NCBI GenBank assembly: GCA_033961575.1
Contig: CM066740.1
Coordinates: 92,983,117 to 93,047,116, forward strand
DNA length: 64,000 bases
From: Aselliscus stoliczkanus
Lineage: Eukaryota; Chordata; Mammalia; Chiroptera; Hipposideridae
Direction: 5' to 3'
The notes below the pieces were generated by a model. It was not told where the DNA came from. It saw nothing but the letters and a program-made list of their open reading frames with translations, and did no database searches. The number at the start of each line of letters is the position of its first letter. Positions within the stretch are counted from its first letter, which is position 1. Of the stretch, positions 24,475 through 35,900 are shown piece after piece. The position numbers and the translations under genes are program-made.

Positions 24475-24577
24475 CTGGCTGGGTGGGCAGCCTCGGGATG
24501 GCGCGGGGAGGTTCTGGGCAGGTGTGCGAGCTCCTGGGCCACCACACGCTGGGTGTCGTCATCCTGCCACGAGAAAC
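24475..24577 (-). CDS. PTPRN2: PTPRN2 coding exon, luminal domain (second exon in window)
   Basis: This 103-nt exon begins with GT, completing the Gly codon left open by the exon at 52633, and ends with AG, the first two bases of an Arg codon. It carries 33 whole codons. The acceptor is ccttccccgcag and the donor is CCAG|gtaagt, a textbook site. The peptide starts [20 protein letters not shown], against human [20 protein letters not shown]. It closes with HPEAAHPA before the split Arg, where human reads RPEASSPAR. The WQDD and QELA blocks are the clearest identifiers. An AT-rich block at 24985-25345 lies about 400 bp upstream in the preceding intron. The 5' and 3' phases (1 and 2) match both neighbours exactly. 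Confidence 0.95.
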
Positions 24578-24984
24578 CTGCGGGGAAGGTGCAAACACCG
24601 CGTTACTGGCTTGGAAGCTGAGCCGGAGCCCTGGTCAGTGTCACAAGTAACCGCTGTCCCTCAGCCCTGCGACACGCCACGCTCCCCTCCCTGGAAAGGT
24701 CTCCTGCTTAGAGACGTCCTGGGCCTGAGACATGACACCAGGAAGCGGGTGGGGGCTCCACCACGTGACAAACACGCGGCTTCGTGGGTGCTGGCTGCAC
24801 AGCAAAGAGCGGAAAACGCGCTTCAGCAGACGAGAGGCTTCGCCCACTGTGAAGGCCGCACCTTCCTTTAGGGAAGGTCCTGCCATGGCCAAGGCCCCCA
24901 GGTGACACGCCCCGCCCCCAGTCGCGCCGCCATGGCTCCGGGATTCCTCTTCCCGGGCCCAACCCGCTTTCGGGCCGCATTTGG

Positions 24985-25345
24985 AATGAAATAAGGGGTA
25001 TTGTTACTGTGAAAGCAATTATCATGGGGCTTAATGTGCTGTATCTGGGAGCCAATTACATTATATTTATACTCAAATGTTATGACAAAGAGCTTTATTT
25101 ATAACAAGGGTGAAGTGGTTATGAAGGCAAAATCCATGTGATTATGCATTAATTACACGCACTGCGGATCACATGATAATTATGCTCAGAATCACCAAAT
25201 ACCTCCCAAGAATAATTATTATGCAATTTGTACATTTTAGATCTTATGGTAACACTTGAGCATTTAGAACTACCCCATGCAATTATCCATAATTATCTAA
25301 TCACTAAATATCATGTAATTACAGATATATTTTTATGCCCTGTAC
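24985..25345. promoter_or_regulatory. Candidate conserved regulatory block rich in AATTA/TAATTA cores
   Basis: Within about 360 bp are GCAATTATC, CCAATTACATTA, GATTATGCATTAATTACA, GATAATTATGC, AATAATTATTATGCAATT, GCAATTATCCATAATTATC and TGTAATTACAG. These are classic homeodomain and POU-like cores. The block is AT-rich, matches no repeat I know, and sits beside a coding exon in an otherwise GC-rich region. The function is inferred only. Confidence 0.4.
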
Positions 25346-28300
25346 AAAACACATTACCCAAATCTTCAAATCAGGGCGGCTCCACACTTGTTGGTGTGTG
25401 AGCCCGAGCGGTGTCGGAGGTCAGGAACTTGCTAAGAACCACATATTCCGGGCGGAATGCAAAACACGGCTCAGGAGATGTCAGCTGACCTCATGAACAC
25501 ACGTGGGTATTTGTTTCAAATGCAAACCGAGCATTTTTTAAAATTTACAAATGGCAGGATGCAAACAGTTGGCACAGTTCTAAATCTCAGAAGGCTGAAT
25601 GGCATAACCCAAAGTGGATGCTGCTGGGAAATTTCCCGGATGGCCGGCCTCCCGTGGTGACCTGCTCTACGCAGCCTGGTTTGGAAAATGGCTGCAGGTG
25701 GACCCACAGTCACCGGGGCCCTGACTTTAGGGTGAAACACTCTTAATAACAAGCAAATCTGTTCCATTTGCCAAAAGCAACTAAAAACCGCCTGTACAAA
25801 ATGTACGTTTATGTGGCTGTGATTGGTCCGTGCAAGGAGAGGTCTCAGCTGAAGGCACCACGGCAGTCTCCTGCACTGTGGAGTTGGGAAATCTGCATCG
25901 TTTTACCATGCCATTTCTGGGAGGCTAGCCTTAGCATCTATCAGGAAACAGAAAAAAATCAAGAGCCAAAAAGAACTCCCCATGAAAAAAATTCATTCTT
26001 AAAATTTAAATAACAGAGCTTCAGTAACATTTTTATCTAAAGAGCATGGACGTCTCAGCTATGCCAGTTCTGGGGCCCTTGCGGGGGACTCCGTCTTTCC
26101 AGAACATCAGTTGGCAAACTGACAAAGGAGGTGCGTAGGCAGTATGGGGGCCCTGAACCCCAGGCCTGTGTTTCCCTGGGAGCAGGTGGGAATGGGGCCC
26201 TCAACTATAAAAACTAGCAATGCATAGATCCAGGGTGTTAGCGCCCCCGTGAGCTTCTCTCCAAGGCATGTGGGAGGAGATAAAATGCTGGGAAGATTGG
26301 GTCTGCTTCCAGGAATTTGGGGAAGACATGCTTTTCCATACTCCTCCCATTAAGTACAACTAAAACCTGGAAACTAAACAAGCGGAAGCCGTGATGGAGA
26401 GAAGGTCCCAGACCAGCAGGGAGCTGGGGCCCTAGGAGACAGGGCCCTCGCGTCTCAGGCTCAGAGATGCAGCCGGTCAGCACCCGGGAGCCCCAGTCAG
26501 AGGGCCAGGAGAGAGCGCCCAGCACATTTCAGATGACAGCAGCTCTACTCCCGCCAAACACCATGGGGAAAGCATGGTCTTGCCCCACCTGTGCCCATAA
26601 AGGCCCAGAGGACACCTGGACATCCCCCCTCACAGGCTGTAAGGAGGCCGCCGCCCCTCCCCCGACCCTGCCAGTGTAACCAGAGCTGGCCGAGTGGGGC
26701 GCCAGGCGTTCATCCCCACTGGGGGTGATTATCCACCACCACCTCATGCTAGTAGAGACCATGTGGGGCGTTGAAACCCCGCGCACTCCGTGCCCAGCAG
26801 TAAAGACAGGTGTCAGCGAAGTCCACGGGGGAACCTGGGTGTCTGCCTCCACCCGTCGGTAGCAGAGAGGCACCCCACACCCTGGCAGAGCGGTGCCAGG
26901 GAAAACCAGTTAAAACACAAGGTTGAAATGAGATCCAGAATCACATAATGTAATGCAAAGTGCCCAGGTTTCATCAGAAAATCACTCATCATCCGAAGAA
27001 CCAGGAAGATCTCAAACTGAATGGAAAAGACAATCAGTGGGCACCAGCGCTGAGATGATGGAGGTGCTGGCACCACCGGACAAAGACTGCAAAGAACAAT
27101 TATGAACACACCTGAAACAAACGAAAAAGCAGGAAACCTCAGCAAAGAAATAGAAAGTCTCAGTGAATACACAAATATACAAAGAATATATTTTAACTGA
27201 AAAACGAACAGCTCAGTGGATGCACTCAATAGAAGGATGGTGGGGATGGAAGTAAGCGTCAGTGATCAGGATCAGGAAGACAGAGCCGCAGAAACCAGTT
27301 CCAACAACAGAGAGGAAACAGTGTGAAAGAAAAGGAAAAAAAAACCCTGGGGCTGTAACAAAAGATCTACGATTCACGTCATTAGAATCCTGGAAAGAGG
27401 AGAAAGAAGGCTGGCCTGAAAAGACACCAAAAAAGTAATAATAATAATGGCCGAAAATTTCCCAATGTTGGCAAGCGAAATATATTTAAAGATTCTAGAA
27501 GCTGAGCACCTCAAACAGAATAAACCTAAGTCTCCTCCAACACACATGGTAATTAAACTTCTGGGAACTAAACGCAGGAAAAACTAAACACAGCCAGAGG
27601 GAAATGGCACATTACCTATGAAGGAAAAACAATTCAAATGACAGGATTTCTTGTCAGAAACCACAGGGCCACAGGCCCTTGCACATTTCAAAAAAAAAGA
27701 GCTGTTGACCCAGAATCCTAAAAAAATCCACCAATCCAGACACCCAGCCAGAGATATATTTCAGGGACGCAAGGAAATCAAGACATTCTCAGGTGAAGGG
27801 GCCTATGGGAGCGTTTTTACCAGCAGACCTGCCCTAAGGAATTGCTAAGCAATCTTCTCTCAACAGGAAGGAAGTGATCCCAGAAGAAGCCTCAGGACCT
27901 CAGGAAGGAAAAAATGACAGTGGGAGGTGAGCACTGGCAACAGACAGGCTGTTCTTCCTGAGTTTTCTCATTGTGTTTGACAGTTGAAGCAAATGTGAAA
28001 ACACTGTCTGAGGTGCTTCTAAATGTATGTGGAGGAAATATTTAAAATAATTATAATAAACGGGGGGAGAGTCCCAAAGGGAGGTAAGGACCCTATACTC
28101 CACTCAAACCAGTGAAGTGACAAGACCAGTCAACTGTGCTACAGAATGTATAGATAACGGAGTATCTAAACCAACCATTAAAAAGCCTACCAAGAGAGAC
28201 ACTCAAAAACACTGTAAGTAAATGAAAATGGATTGTTAAAAAGTGTGAATGTAACCTAAAGGAATGCAGAAAAAAGAAAAGAGAGAAAAAAAGAAAAAAT

Positions 28301-28354
28301 AGGAAACAAAAAAAGGGACATTTAAATCTTAACATATCAATAATTACATTATTT

Positions 28355-28461
28355 GGGCCAGCTGAGTGGCACGGTGCTTAAGCGCTGGCTTGGGAAGCCG
28401 GCGACCCCGGTTCGGGTCCCACATATGAGGGTCAGTGACACTGCCCTCAAAAAAAAAAAAA
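28355..28461 (+). mobile_element. tRNA-derived SINE (first SINE of a two-SINE insertion)
   Basis: The head GGGCCAGCTGAGTGGCACGG, the B-box-like GGTTCGGGTCCCAC and the end ACACTGCCCTC are followed by A13. It has a target-site duplication only on its left. The matching right copy lies after the next SINE, at 28653. The host L1 sequence stops at the left edge of this element and resumes only after the second SINE. Confidence 0.92.
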
Positions 28462-28548
28462 TGTAAGTGTATCATAAATTTTTCAAATTAATGAAAATAC
28501 AATATTATACTGGTTTATTATATCTTCAATGTATAAAACATTTATCTC
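28462..28548 (+). other. 87-bp non-SINE, non-L1 spacer between two SINEs
   Basis: This AT-rich segment (ATGTAAGTGTATCATAAATT at its start) does not fit the L1 that surrounds it. The L1 text reads continuously across the gap if bases 28355-28652 are removed. It looks like genomic sequence carried along with the SINEs from a source locus. Confidence 0.6.
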
Positions 28549-28652
28549 GGGCCGGCTGAGTGGAGCGGTGGTTAAGAGCTGGCTTGGGATGCCAGCGGCC
28601 CTGGTTTGGGTCCCACATATGAGGGTCAGTGACACTGCCCTCAAAAAAAAAA
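28549..28652 (+). mobile_element. tRNA-derived SINE (second SINE of a two-SINE insertion)
   Basis: The head GGGCCGGCTGAGTGGAGCGG and the end ACACTGCCCTC are followed by an A-tail, which runs into AATTACATTAAAT. That sequence is a near match to AATTACATTATTT at 28342-28354, just before the first SINE. Its tail therefore appears to be the 3' end of the whole 28355-28652 insertion. Confidence 0.92.
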
Positions 28653-28729
28653 AATTACATTAAATGTAAATGGGCTTAATATACCAATGAGACAGACATT
28701 GACTGAGTGGATTAAAAATGCATCACTCA

Positions 28730-29145
28730 GGCAGGCCAAGCGGCACATTGGTTGAGAGCTGGTTTTGGGATGCCAGTGGCCCCGGTTCGGATCCCACGTA
28801 TGAGGGCCAGTGACACTGCCCTCTACAGCTAACAACAGCTCCACCTGGAGCTGGGCTGTGCGAGCCCCGGCGACAGTGTAGGTTACAGTGAGTGGCCGGC
28901 AGCCAATGTGAGCGGCTGGCAGCCAGTGTGAGCTGACAAGAGCCGCCGTGAGTGACCATCCAGAGGCCGGCGACCGATCTGCCTCACCCGGGAAGAGCGC
29001 AATGATGATACCAACATGGGCCAGTGAAGCAATGTCCTCCACAACTAGACTGGGGAACAAAAGACAGCAACTTGTCTGTTCCCCTTCCCCGATTCCCCAA
29101 TGCTGTTGCCCTCCCCCAATTCCCCAATAAAATCTTAAAAAAAGA
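28730..29145 (+). mobile_element. Long composite tRNA-derived SINE, about 416 bp
   Basis: The first 100 bp match the short SINE head and body (CCAGTGACACTGCCCTC). There is no A-tail at that point. Instead the element continues through CTACAGCTAACAACAGCTCC, short repeats of GGCCGGCAGCCAATGTGAG type, then ACATGGGCCAGTGAAG, CTCCACAACTAGACTGG and CCCCAATAAAATC with a final A-tail. The last part matches the SINE at 61-220. A 16-bp duplication with one mismatch (AAAAATGCATCACTCA at 28714-28729, and with G for C at 29146-29161) shows that the whole thing inserted as one unit. Confidence 0.85.
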
Positions 29146-32100
29146 AAAAATGCATGACTCAACTATATGCTGTCTATAGAACATTCACTTCAAATAGAAT
29201 ACTATAGGCAGGTTCAGAGTGAAAGGATTGAAAAAGATACATCATTAATCAAAGGAAAGTGGCCTTGGCTATAGTGAAAGCAGATAAATTAAGTCTTCAG
29301 AGCAAGAAAATTACCAAGAGCCGAGAGAGACATGATATAATGATAAAAAGATCAAACCACCAAGAAGGCATAGCAACCCTAAATATACACACACCAAACA
29401 ACAGGGCTGCAAACATGTGAAGCAAAAACTGACAGAACTGAAAGGAGAAATAGACACATCGACAATTATAGTTGGAGGTTCAACACCACTTTCTTAATAA
29501 CTGGACAAATAAAGAGAAACACCCACAAAACTAGAGAATTCAGAAGTACCAGCAGTCAGCAGCTCTAACCGGCATTTAGACTCTCCATCCAACAGGAGAG
29601 CGCAGACTCGCCGGCCCTCGGGCTGAGGAGGAACACATCCTGGGCCGTGAAACAAACCTCAGCAAAACGAGAAGAACCGAAGTCACTCACAGAAGTACTT
29701 TCGCCAATCCCAGTGGGGTCAAACTAGAAATTAATAACACAAATATAACATGAAAATCTCCAAAAAAATGGAAATCAAAGGACACACCTATAAATCCATG
29801 AGTCGAAGAGAATCCAAGAGAAAAGTACATGAAGCTGAATGAAAATGAAAAGGCAACACATCAGACTCCCCAGGACACAGTTAAAGCAGCAGCGAGGGAC
29901 ATTTTTAGCACTAAGTGCTCACATTAGAAAAGTCTCAAATCAATCATCTAAATTCTCACATAAAGAAGCAAAAAAAAAAAAAGAAAGAAAGAACCAACTA
30001 AACCCAAAGCAAGTAGAAGGAAGGAAATAATAAAGAGCAGAAATCAATAAAATTGAGATCAGAAAAAAAAATTGAAAGTCAGTTACAATAAAAGCTGGTT
30101 CCCTGAAGAGATCAGTAAAATTGACAAATCTCTAACAAGACTGACAAAGAAAAAGAGAGAGTGGACACAAATTATCAATATCGGCCATAAAACAGGGGAT
30201 ATCAATACAGACCTTGCTGACCCCATTAAGGGAACAAACATGTCTCCACACAGCAACACAGTAACTTAGGGTCGGCCTCCACCTGCATTCCGCCCGGACA
30301 CGTGTCACCTCAGAGCGCATCCAACACGCCGCCGAGGAGTGTGGCTCCGGGGACCCGGACACCACCGCGGCGACCACAGCGCCTTGTCCGGGCTACCGAC
30401 CAGGACCCGCCGCCCTCTCACAGGACGAGCAGGGCTGGGGAGGGAGGCCGTGCGCCCCCCACCCCCCGGGGAGCCCAGCAGCCCGGCCTTCGCTTTGCCT
30501 CCAAGACACTATTGTTTCAGTAAAAATGAAAGGTGGGTGGGAAGCAAAGCTCCCGACATTGGCCTGAGCAGCCGCCTCTCTGTTGCCATGACAACCCGGC
30601 ATTCCCAGCTCCTCGGGCCGTGGTGGGAACCCCCACACAGACTCGGTGCTACCTGGGCTGTGCTGCGCCACCGGGCCAGTCTCCTGGTGCCAAGTCCTTG
30701 GAGAAGAAACGAAGCCCTCGCCATGGGCCTGGGTGGCGGGCGGGCACCATTTGGGCAGCTCGGGGCCGGGACGGCACATTTCTGTGCAAGCAGCCCTGAG
30801 TATACTGCTGCTGAATTATTTGTGTGCCACTGGATGGCACCCCGAGAGCCCGGAACTGCTCTCTGCTCCCCACGCTCATCTCTGCCCGTTATGGCCAGCA
30901 AACAAGACCCAGCAATGGGGACTTCGCAGTAAGCACCCCCTCCCCCGCCCTGCCTGCCTGCCCCCAGGCACCCCGCTGTGGGGAGGCCGAGCAGCTGTGC
31001 CTGCAGCTCCCAGACAAGCTGGGCCCAAGTGTGACAGTCACAGCCAAGCATCAGAGCAAGGACTGGGCAGTGAGCACAGCTCAATCTCAACGGAGAGCAG
31101 GGTGCCAGGCTCCCTGACGGGCAGGCAGGGCCTCTCAGGCCTGCCCGCCCCACACCCCTGGGCACACCGTCCCGATGCTGACGCAGGTAGGATGATGGAG
31201 AAGAAGCCCACCGTCCGACCCCTCTTCCCTGAACCGCGGTTGGCTGGGGATGTGACTGATCCCAAACCCTCCCCCTCGGGAACCCGAGAACCAGAAACAA
31301 CGGACGGAGCCGTTTCCTGGAGCGGGACTTAACCGTCCACACCGAGCCCGGCCGGGTTTATCTCTTTCTCCCCGGGCGCTTGAAATACGTGTCAGCACTG
31401 ATCCTGGGGGAGTTTAAAATAAACACACGAGTCTTGGTTTCCAAAAACTGACTGGATATCGCAGAGGCATCATCGGCCGAATTCATTTTCCAGATAAGCT
31501 GAATCTAGACATCGTGATGGAAGCCGCCCCACAGGAAGCCAGGGACCAGGGCGGGGCCCAGCCCTGAAGCACAGCCGGGGTTGGGTGAGTGGGCGAGCGA
31601 GCGAGCGTTTAACCTGCTCCTTTCACAGGATAGTAAAAACCACAGGACTTTCTTTTAGGTTGAATTTCCTGGAAAGGAAAGGTTTGCTGGTGAACGCCGC
31701 ACTGTGCCCACCTTGGCAGGTCCCCAAACCTGCAGGCATGAGTGTTGATTTGACGAGAACCTCACACAAAACCAAACGTCCCCTGAGGCTGCTCACCGGG
31801 GTGGGGCAGCCCCTTGGGTCCTGGAGCGCCTGCTGGACCCCGGCCCGGTCAGCTCAGGGCAGTGGGCCCGGCTGACCCATGGGGCACCTGCCGAGGGTAC
31901 CAAGGATAGACCAGCGTCTGGGCTTCACTGGGCAACAGGCGCCCAGCGGTACAATACCCCAGAGAGAAGGACTGAGAAACATGATCATTCTGAGGTGGCT
32001 GAGAAGGAGACCAGCGGGGCCCTCTCCTGTGAGAGGAGCAGGTTAAACACTAACTAACTACCCGCCCGCCCGCCGGCTGTACTCCATCGCCGGGCCCTGC

Positions 32101-32347
32101 CCAGGAGGCCTCCAGGGGCAGCACTCGGAAAGGCCTGATGTCTCTTCTCTCCAGGGCTGGACGTTTCTATCAGGGCAGAACCTGCTCCGATACTGCACTC
32201 AGGCAGCACAACTTACGGAGAAAGTTTTAAGCGAGTGTTGCTGGCTCAGCCCCTGCAGCCCCCACTGCTGTGGGAGAGGCCTGGGCCCCATCACGCGGGA
32301 GGGAGGGCCTGCAGGCGTCCGTGCCGTCTGCCCAAGGCCATCTTCGC

Positions 32348-32975
32348 CAGGGCGAAGTGCGTTTGTGTGCGTGTGTGTGTGCATGTCTGTGTCCGTATGT
32401 CTCTGTGCACATGTCTGTGTGTGTGCATGCCTGTGTGTGCATGTGTGTGCATGTCTGTGCGTGCGTGCGTGTGTGTGCGTGCATGTGTGTTGCATGTCTG
32501 TATCTCTGTATGTGCATGTATGTGTGTGCATGTCTCTGTGTGTGCATGTCTGTGTGTGTGCATGTGGTGTGCATGTGGTGTGCATATCTAAGTGTGCATG
32601 TCTGTATGCGTGTGTTTGGGTGTGTGTGCATGTCTGTCTGTGCATGTCTGTGTGCATGTCTGTGTGCATGTCTGTATGTCTGTATGTGCATGTCTGTGTG
32701 TGCATGTCTGTGTGTGCATGTGTGTGTGCATGTGTGTGTGCATGTCTGTGTGTGCATGTCTGTGTGCATGTGTGTGTGCATGTGTGTGGGTGTGCATCTG
32801 TGTGTGCATGTCTGTGTGCATATCTAAGTGTGCATGTCTGTGTGCGTGTGTGTGGGTGGGTGTGCATGTCTGTGTGTACATGTCTGTATGCATATCTAAG
32901 TGTGCATGTCTGTGTGTGCATGTGGGTGTGTGCATGTGAGTGGGTGTGTTCATGGGTGTGCATGTGCACAACTGC
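32348..32975 (+). repeat. TG/CATG minisatellite, about 630 bp
   Basis: Degenerate repeats of 12-14 bp units such as TGTGTGTGCATGTCTG fill the whole stretch. All frames are open on both strands (Cys/Val/Met-rich on plus, His/Thr-rich on minus) only because of the repeat composition. The alternating purine-pyrimidine text is typical of Z-DNA-prone sequence. Confidence 0.95.
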
Positions 32976-35900
32976 GATGGTGTCTGTGTGTGTGCATCTG
33001 TGTAGCCTGCACGTGACAAGCTGCATGCCTGTAGGCCTGCAGACGACATGCCCCTTTGTCACTCCGTGGGGCTTGCAGGCACATCAGTGCAGTCCCCAGA
33101 TGCTCTGAAACCAGCAAAGTAGATACATGATCAGCGCCGAGTGCCCCAAGCCCAGGGACCACCGTGGGGGCCACCGGGGGCCACCTTCCCAGAGCTGCTG
33201 CCCCTGACGAAAGGCTTCATATCGCTGCCTGCAAGACTGCCTTCTCAGCACTCAGCTCAGATTTTATTAAATAACTCCGTGGGGAAATAAGGTTTTATAC
33301 ACAAAACTCTGCTTTATAAATAATTTGTAAATGATGTATAGTAATGCATACAGTCGTAAATCACAGTTCAAGCAGCCGTGAACCCGGCTGCATGTGACTT
33401 GTTCTGAAGGCCTAAAAAAGAGTCGATTTGAATAAAGCCCAGAAGGGTAATAAAATCCAAAAATGTTTCCCCCACCTCCCCCAAAGCAAAACAGGCACAT
33501 TTCCGTCCTACAGGTGTTTGTAAGTTACAATAAGGCAGGACGCCCTGCAGACAGAATGCAGGCCAAATCCAAGGCGCTGCTTCCGGCCCATCGTGGGGCT
33601 GAGGACACCAGGCTGGCCTGACTCGAGGGCGGGGGTTCCCAGGAAAGCCCACGGCCACTGCTCTGCGTCTTCCCCCAAAGTGACAACAGCAGACCTGGTT
33701 TCTTTCTCCTGCTCTGAGAAGGGACACCGCGCTGTCCCGGCTTGGGGGCTTCTCGCCTCTGGCACTTGGCCTGGAGGTTTCTCTGCAACATGGCCTTCTC
33801 CACACAGCCAGGGTCAGGCCCATTTCTGGGTCCCCAAACCGCCTCCCTCCTCCTGTGTGCCCTCTCTGCGCAGAGGTACGCACACTGCCCAGGGAGCCAT
33901 GCTGGTGCCATGGGTGGTGTGCGCCAAAACCAGCAGGACGGAGAGGCCCAGGCACGCGTCTCCCAAAGGCCGCCCCAGCCCTCTGTGAGCAGGGGTCCCA
34001 GCCGGCACCTTCCCCTGAGGCCCCTAAAGCACAGCACATGACATGCGGAACTCAGGGTCCTTGTTGTGGGGCTGTGTGCCCCCACTGTCTCTCTCCAGCG
34101 CACGCGGGGACCCACAGCCGGGCCTGCACCTCCCCGCCCAGCGCTGAGCGGGGCCCGGGGCAGCCCTGACGCGAGCACAGCCCCCACCCAGCCACCTGGG
34201 CCTTCCTGTGGGAGGAGGTGTGTTCTCTGGCGTTCAGGGCACGCTCACCGGGACGCACACAGTTGTCACGTCTGCGCCACGCTCACGCTTTCTCCAGGCA
34301 CTGCAATCCATGACCCTGGGAGCGCAAGGTTCCTCTCCAGGACTGCCTGGCCCTCTCGGAGCTGGACAGCTGGGGCTCCGTCCACGGGGGGCTCTGAGGC
34401 TGGGACAGCCTCGTCCAGTCTGTGTTCACGCTGTGGGGCTGCACACAGGTGGGGACTTCGGGGCCCGGGGGGCCCTCCCGACAGGCTCTGAGCACCGCTC
34501 CTCCACCCACCGTCTTGGCCCGTTCAGCCTAACCCTCTGCCTCAAACGCCAAAGTAAGCCAAGAAAGAAAATGATCAGCCGAATACCCTCCTTTAAATGC
34601 GGCTTTTCTTGATATGTAGAAACACCCCACACCAAATTCGCTCTGGATTTCAGTGGGCGCCTCACGAGTCCCTCGACGCAGCTCTTCACAGGCGGCGACC
34701 AGTTACGACACGGACACTGAGGCCGGGCCCTCACACCTCTCCAGGCGCCGGCAGTTTTCACTTCCGGACGTCGAGAGGCTGCTCCGGCCACTGTGCTCGG
34801 CGGCACCATGTAAACACCCAGGGCCCCGAGCCAGCGGCCTTCCCGCCCCCGCCTGCCCCCAGGCCCCTGGCCTCAGAGGGAAGGCGAGCAGGCCAGGCTC
34901 TGGAACCTGCTCAAATTGGGAAAGAGAAGGAGACAGGAAATGGGGAAAGGCCGGAACACCCCGCCGTGTGAAGTCACCCTCGAGGATGCAGGGTGCAGAG
35001 CTAACGCGTCCCGGAGGCCCTGGGCAGCGCCCACCACAGTGCTGTTCGGCCAAAGGGAGCCGTGCCGGCAGGACGAGGGGCAGCGGGCCCCATGCGCGGG
35101 GCTCGGGCCTCGGGAGTGGACACAGTCCACTTTTCAACCAGGAGGAACTGGGAGCGGTGGAGGGCTGGTTACTTTTGAAAACTGAGCTGTCAGTTTAATC
35201 AATCAAAGTATCATCGTCTGACTGCATTAAAAGATGAAGTTCAAAAACGCCAAATAAATATCCTTTGCATTCACTGGCCAAGTTGTTATGAAAATCAGTG
35301 ACATTATTAAAAAGTCTTTGTTGATCAGGGTGCTGACGGGGAGCCACCAGCCCCGGAGAGCTTGAGACTCAGGGTCACGCGGCCCAGGGGAGCGTCACGC
35401 CCGCCTGGCCCCTCTGCGGTCCAGGCGCCCTGTCTGCCACTTTCTTTACCCCGAAGGGCAGGGAACTGCAGCAGGAACGCCTAACTTTCTTTCAAGCCCG
35501 GTTTGTAATGATTTATACATCACACACCTGCTGCCGCTTCCGCTGAACACTCAGGAAGCTCTTTAATTTAAGAGGCTCAGAAATGTTTACTCAAAGCCTG
35601 CTAATCAGGAAGGAACCAGGGGGCAGTACCTGCGGCCTGGCTTCGCAGGGGAGCGGGGAGGCCGGGGGCGAGCTCACGCGGGGTCCCGTCAGAGCGTGCA
35701 CCCCACTTGGGGGCCCTTATGTACCTGAGCGCGCCTGAGTCTGCAGGGAGTGTGGGTGACGCCCTCGGCACGGAGCTCTCATCTCAGAGCAGCAGGAATT
35801 TGGAGAAAAGGTGGTGGGCGCTCAGCATCGCATCCCCGGGGGGCCAACCCAGAGCTGGACAGGGCACAGCCTGCTGGCCGCCACCTCTCAGAGCCAGTGA

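Larger units (their letters stand above)
26895..30240 (+). mobile_element. Old LINE-1 (L1M-like), sense, ORF1 to early ORF2, decayed
   Basis: Remembered L1 phrases occur in the right order. Within the ORF1-like part are CTGAATGGAAAAGACAATCA, GGCCGAAAATTTCCCAATG, AACAATTCAAATGACAGGAT and CAGACCTGCCCTAAGGAATT. The inter-ORF part includes CACTCAAAAACACTGTAAGT. The ORF2-like part includes ATTAAATGTAAATGGGCTTA, CAACTATATGCTGTCTATAG, TTATAGTTGGAGGTTCAACA and GGGCCGTGAAACAAACCTCA. It ends near 30240, before the reverse-transcriptase core. Many frameshifts and stops make it inactive. It is interrupted by the SINE insertions at 28355-28652 and 28730-29145. Confidence 0.85.

Noticed and set aside
61..29145. 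tRNA genes suggested by A- and B-box-like heads
   Set aside because: All heads are followed by SINE bodies, A-tails and target-site duplications. No cloverleaf with a proper acceptor stem was seen.
32199..33108. Cys/Val-rich and His/Thr-rich open frames of 180-290 codons
   Set aside because: They come from the TG/CATG repeat and occur on both strands.
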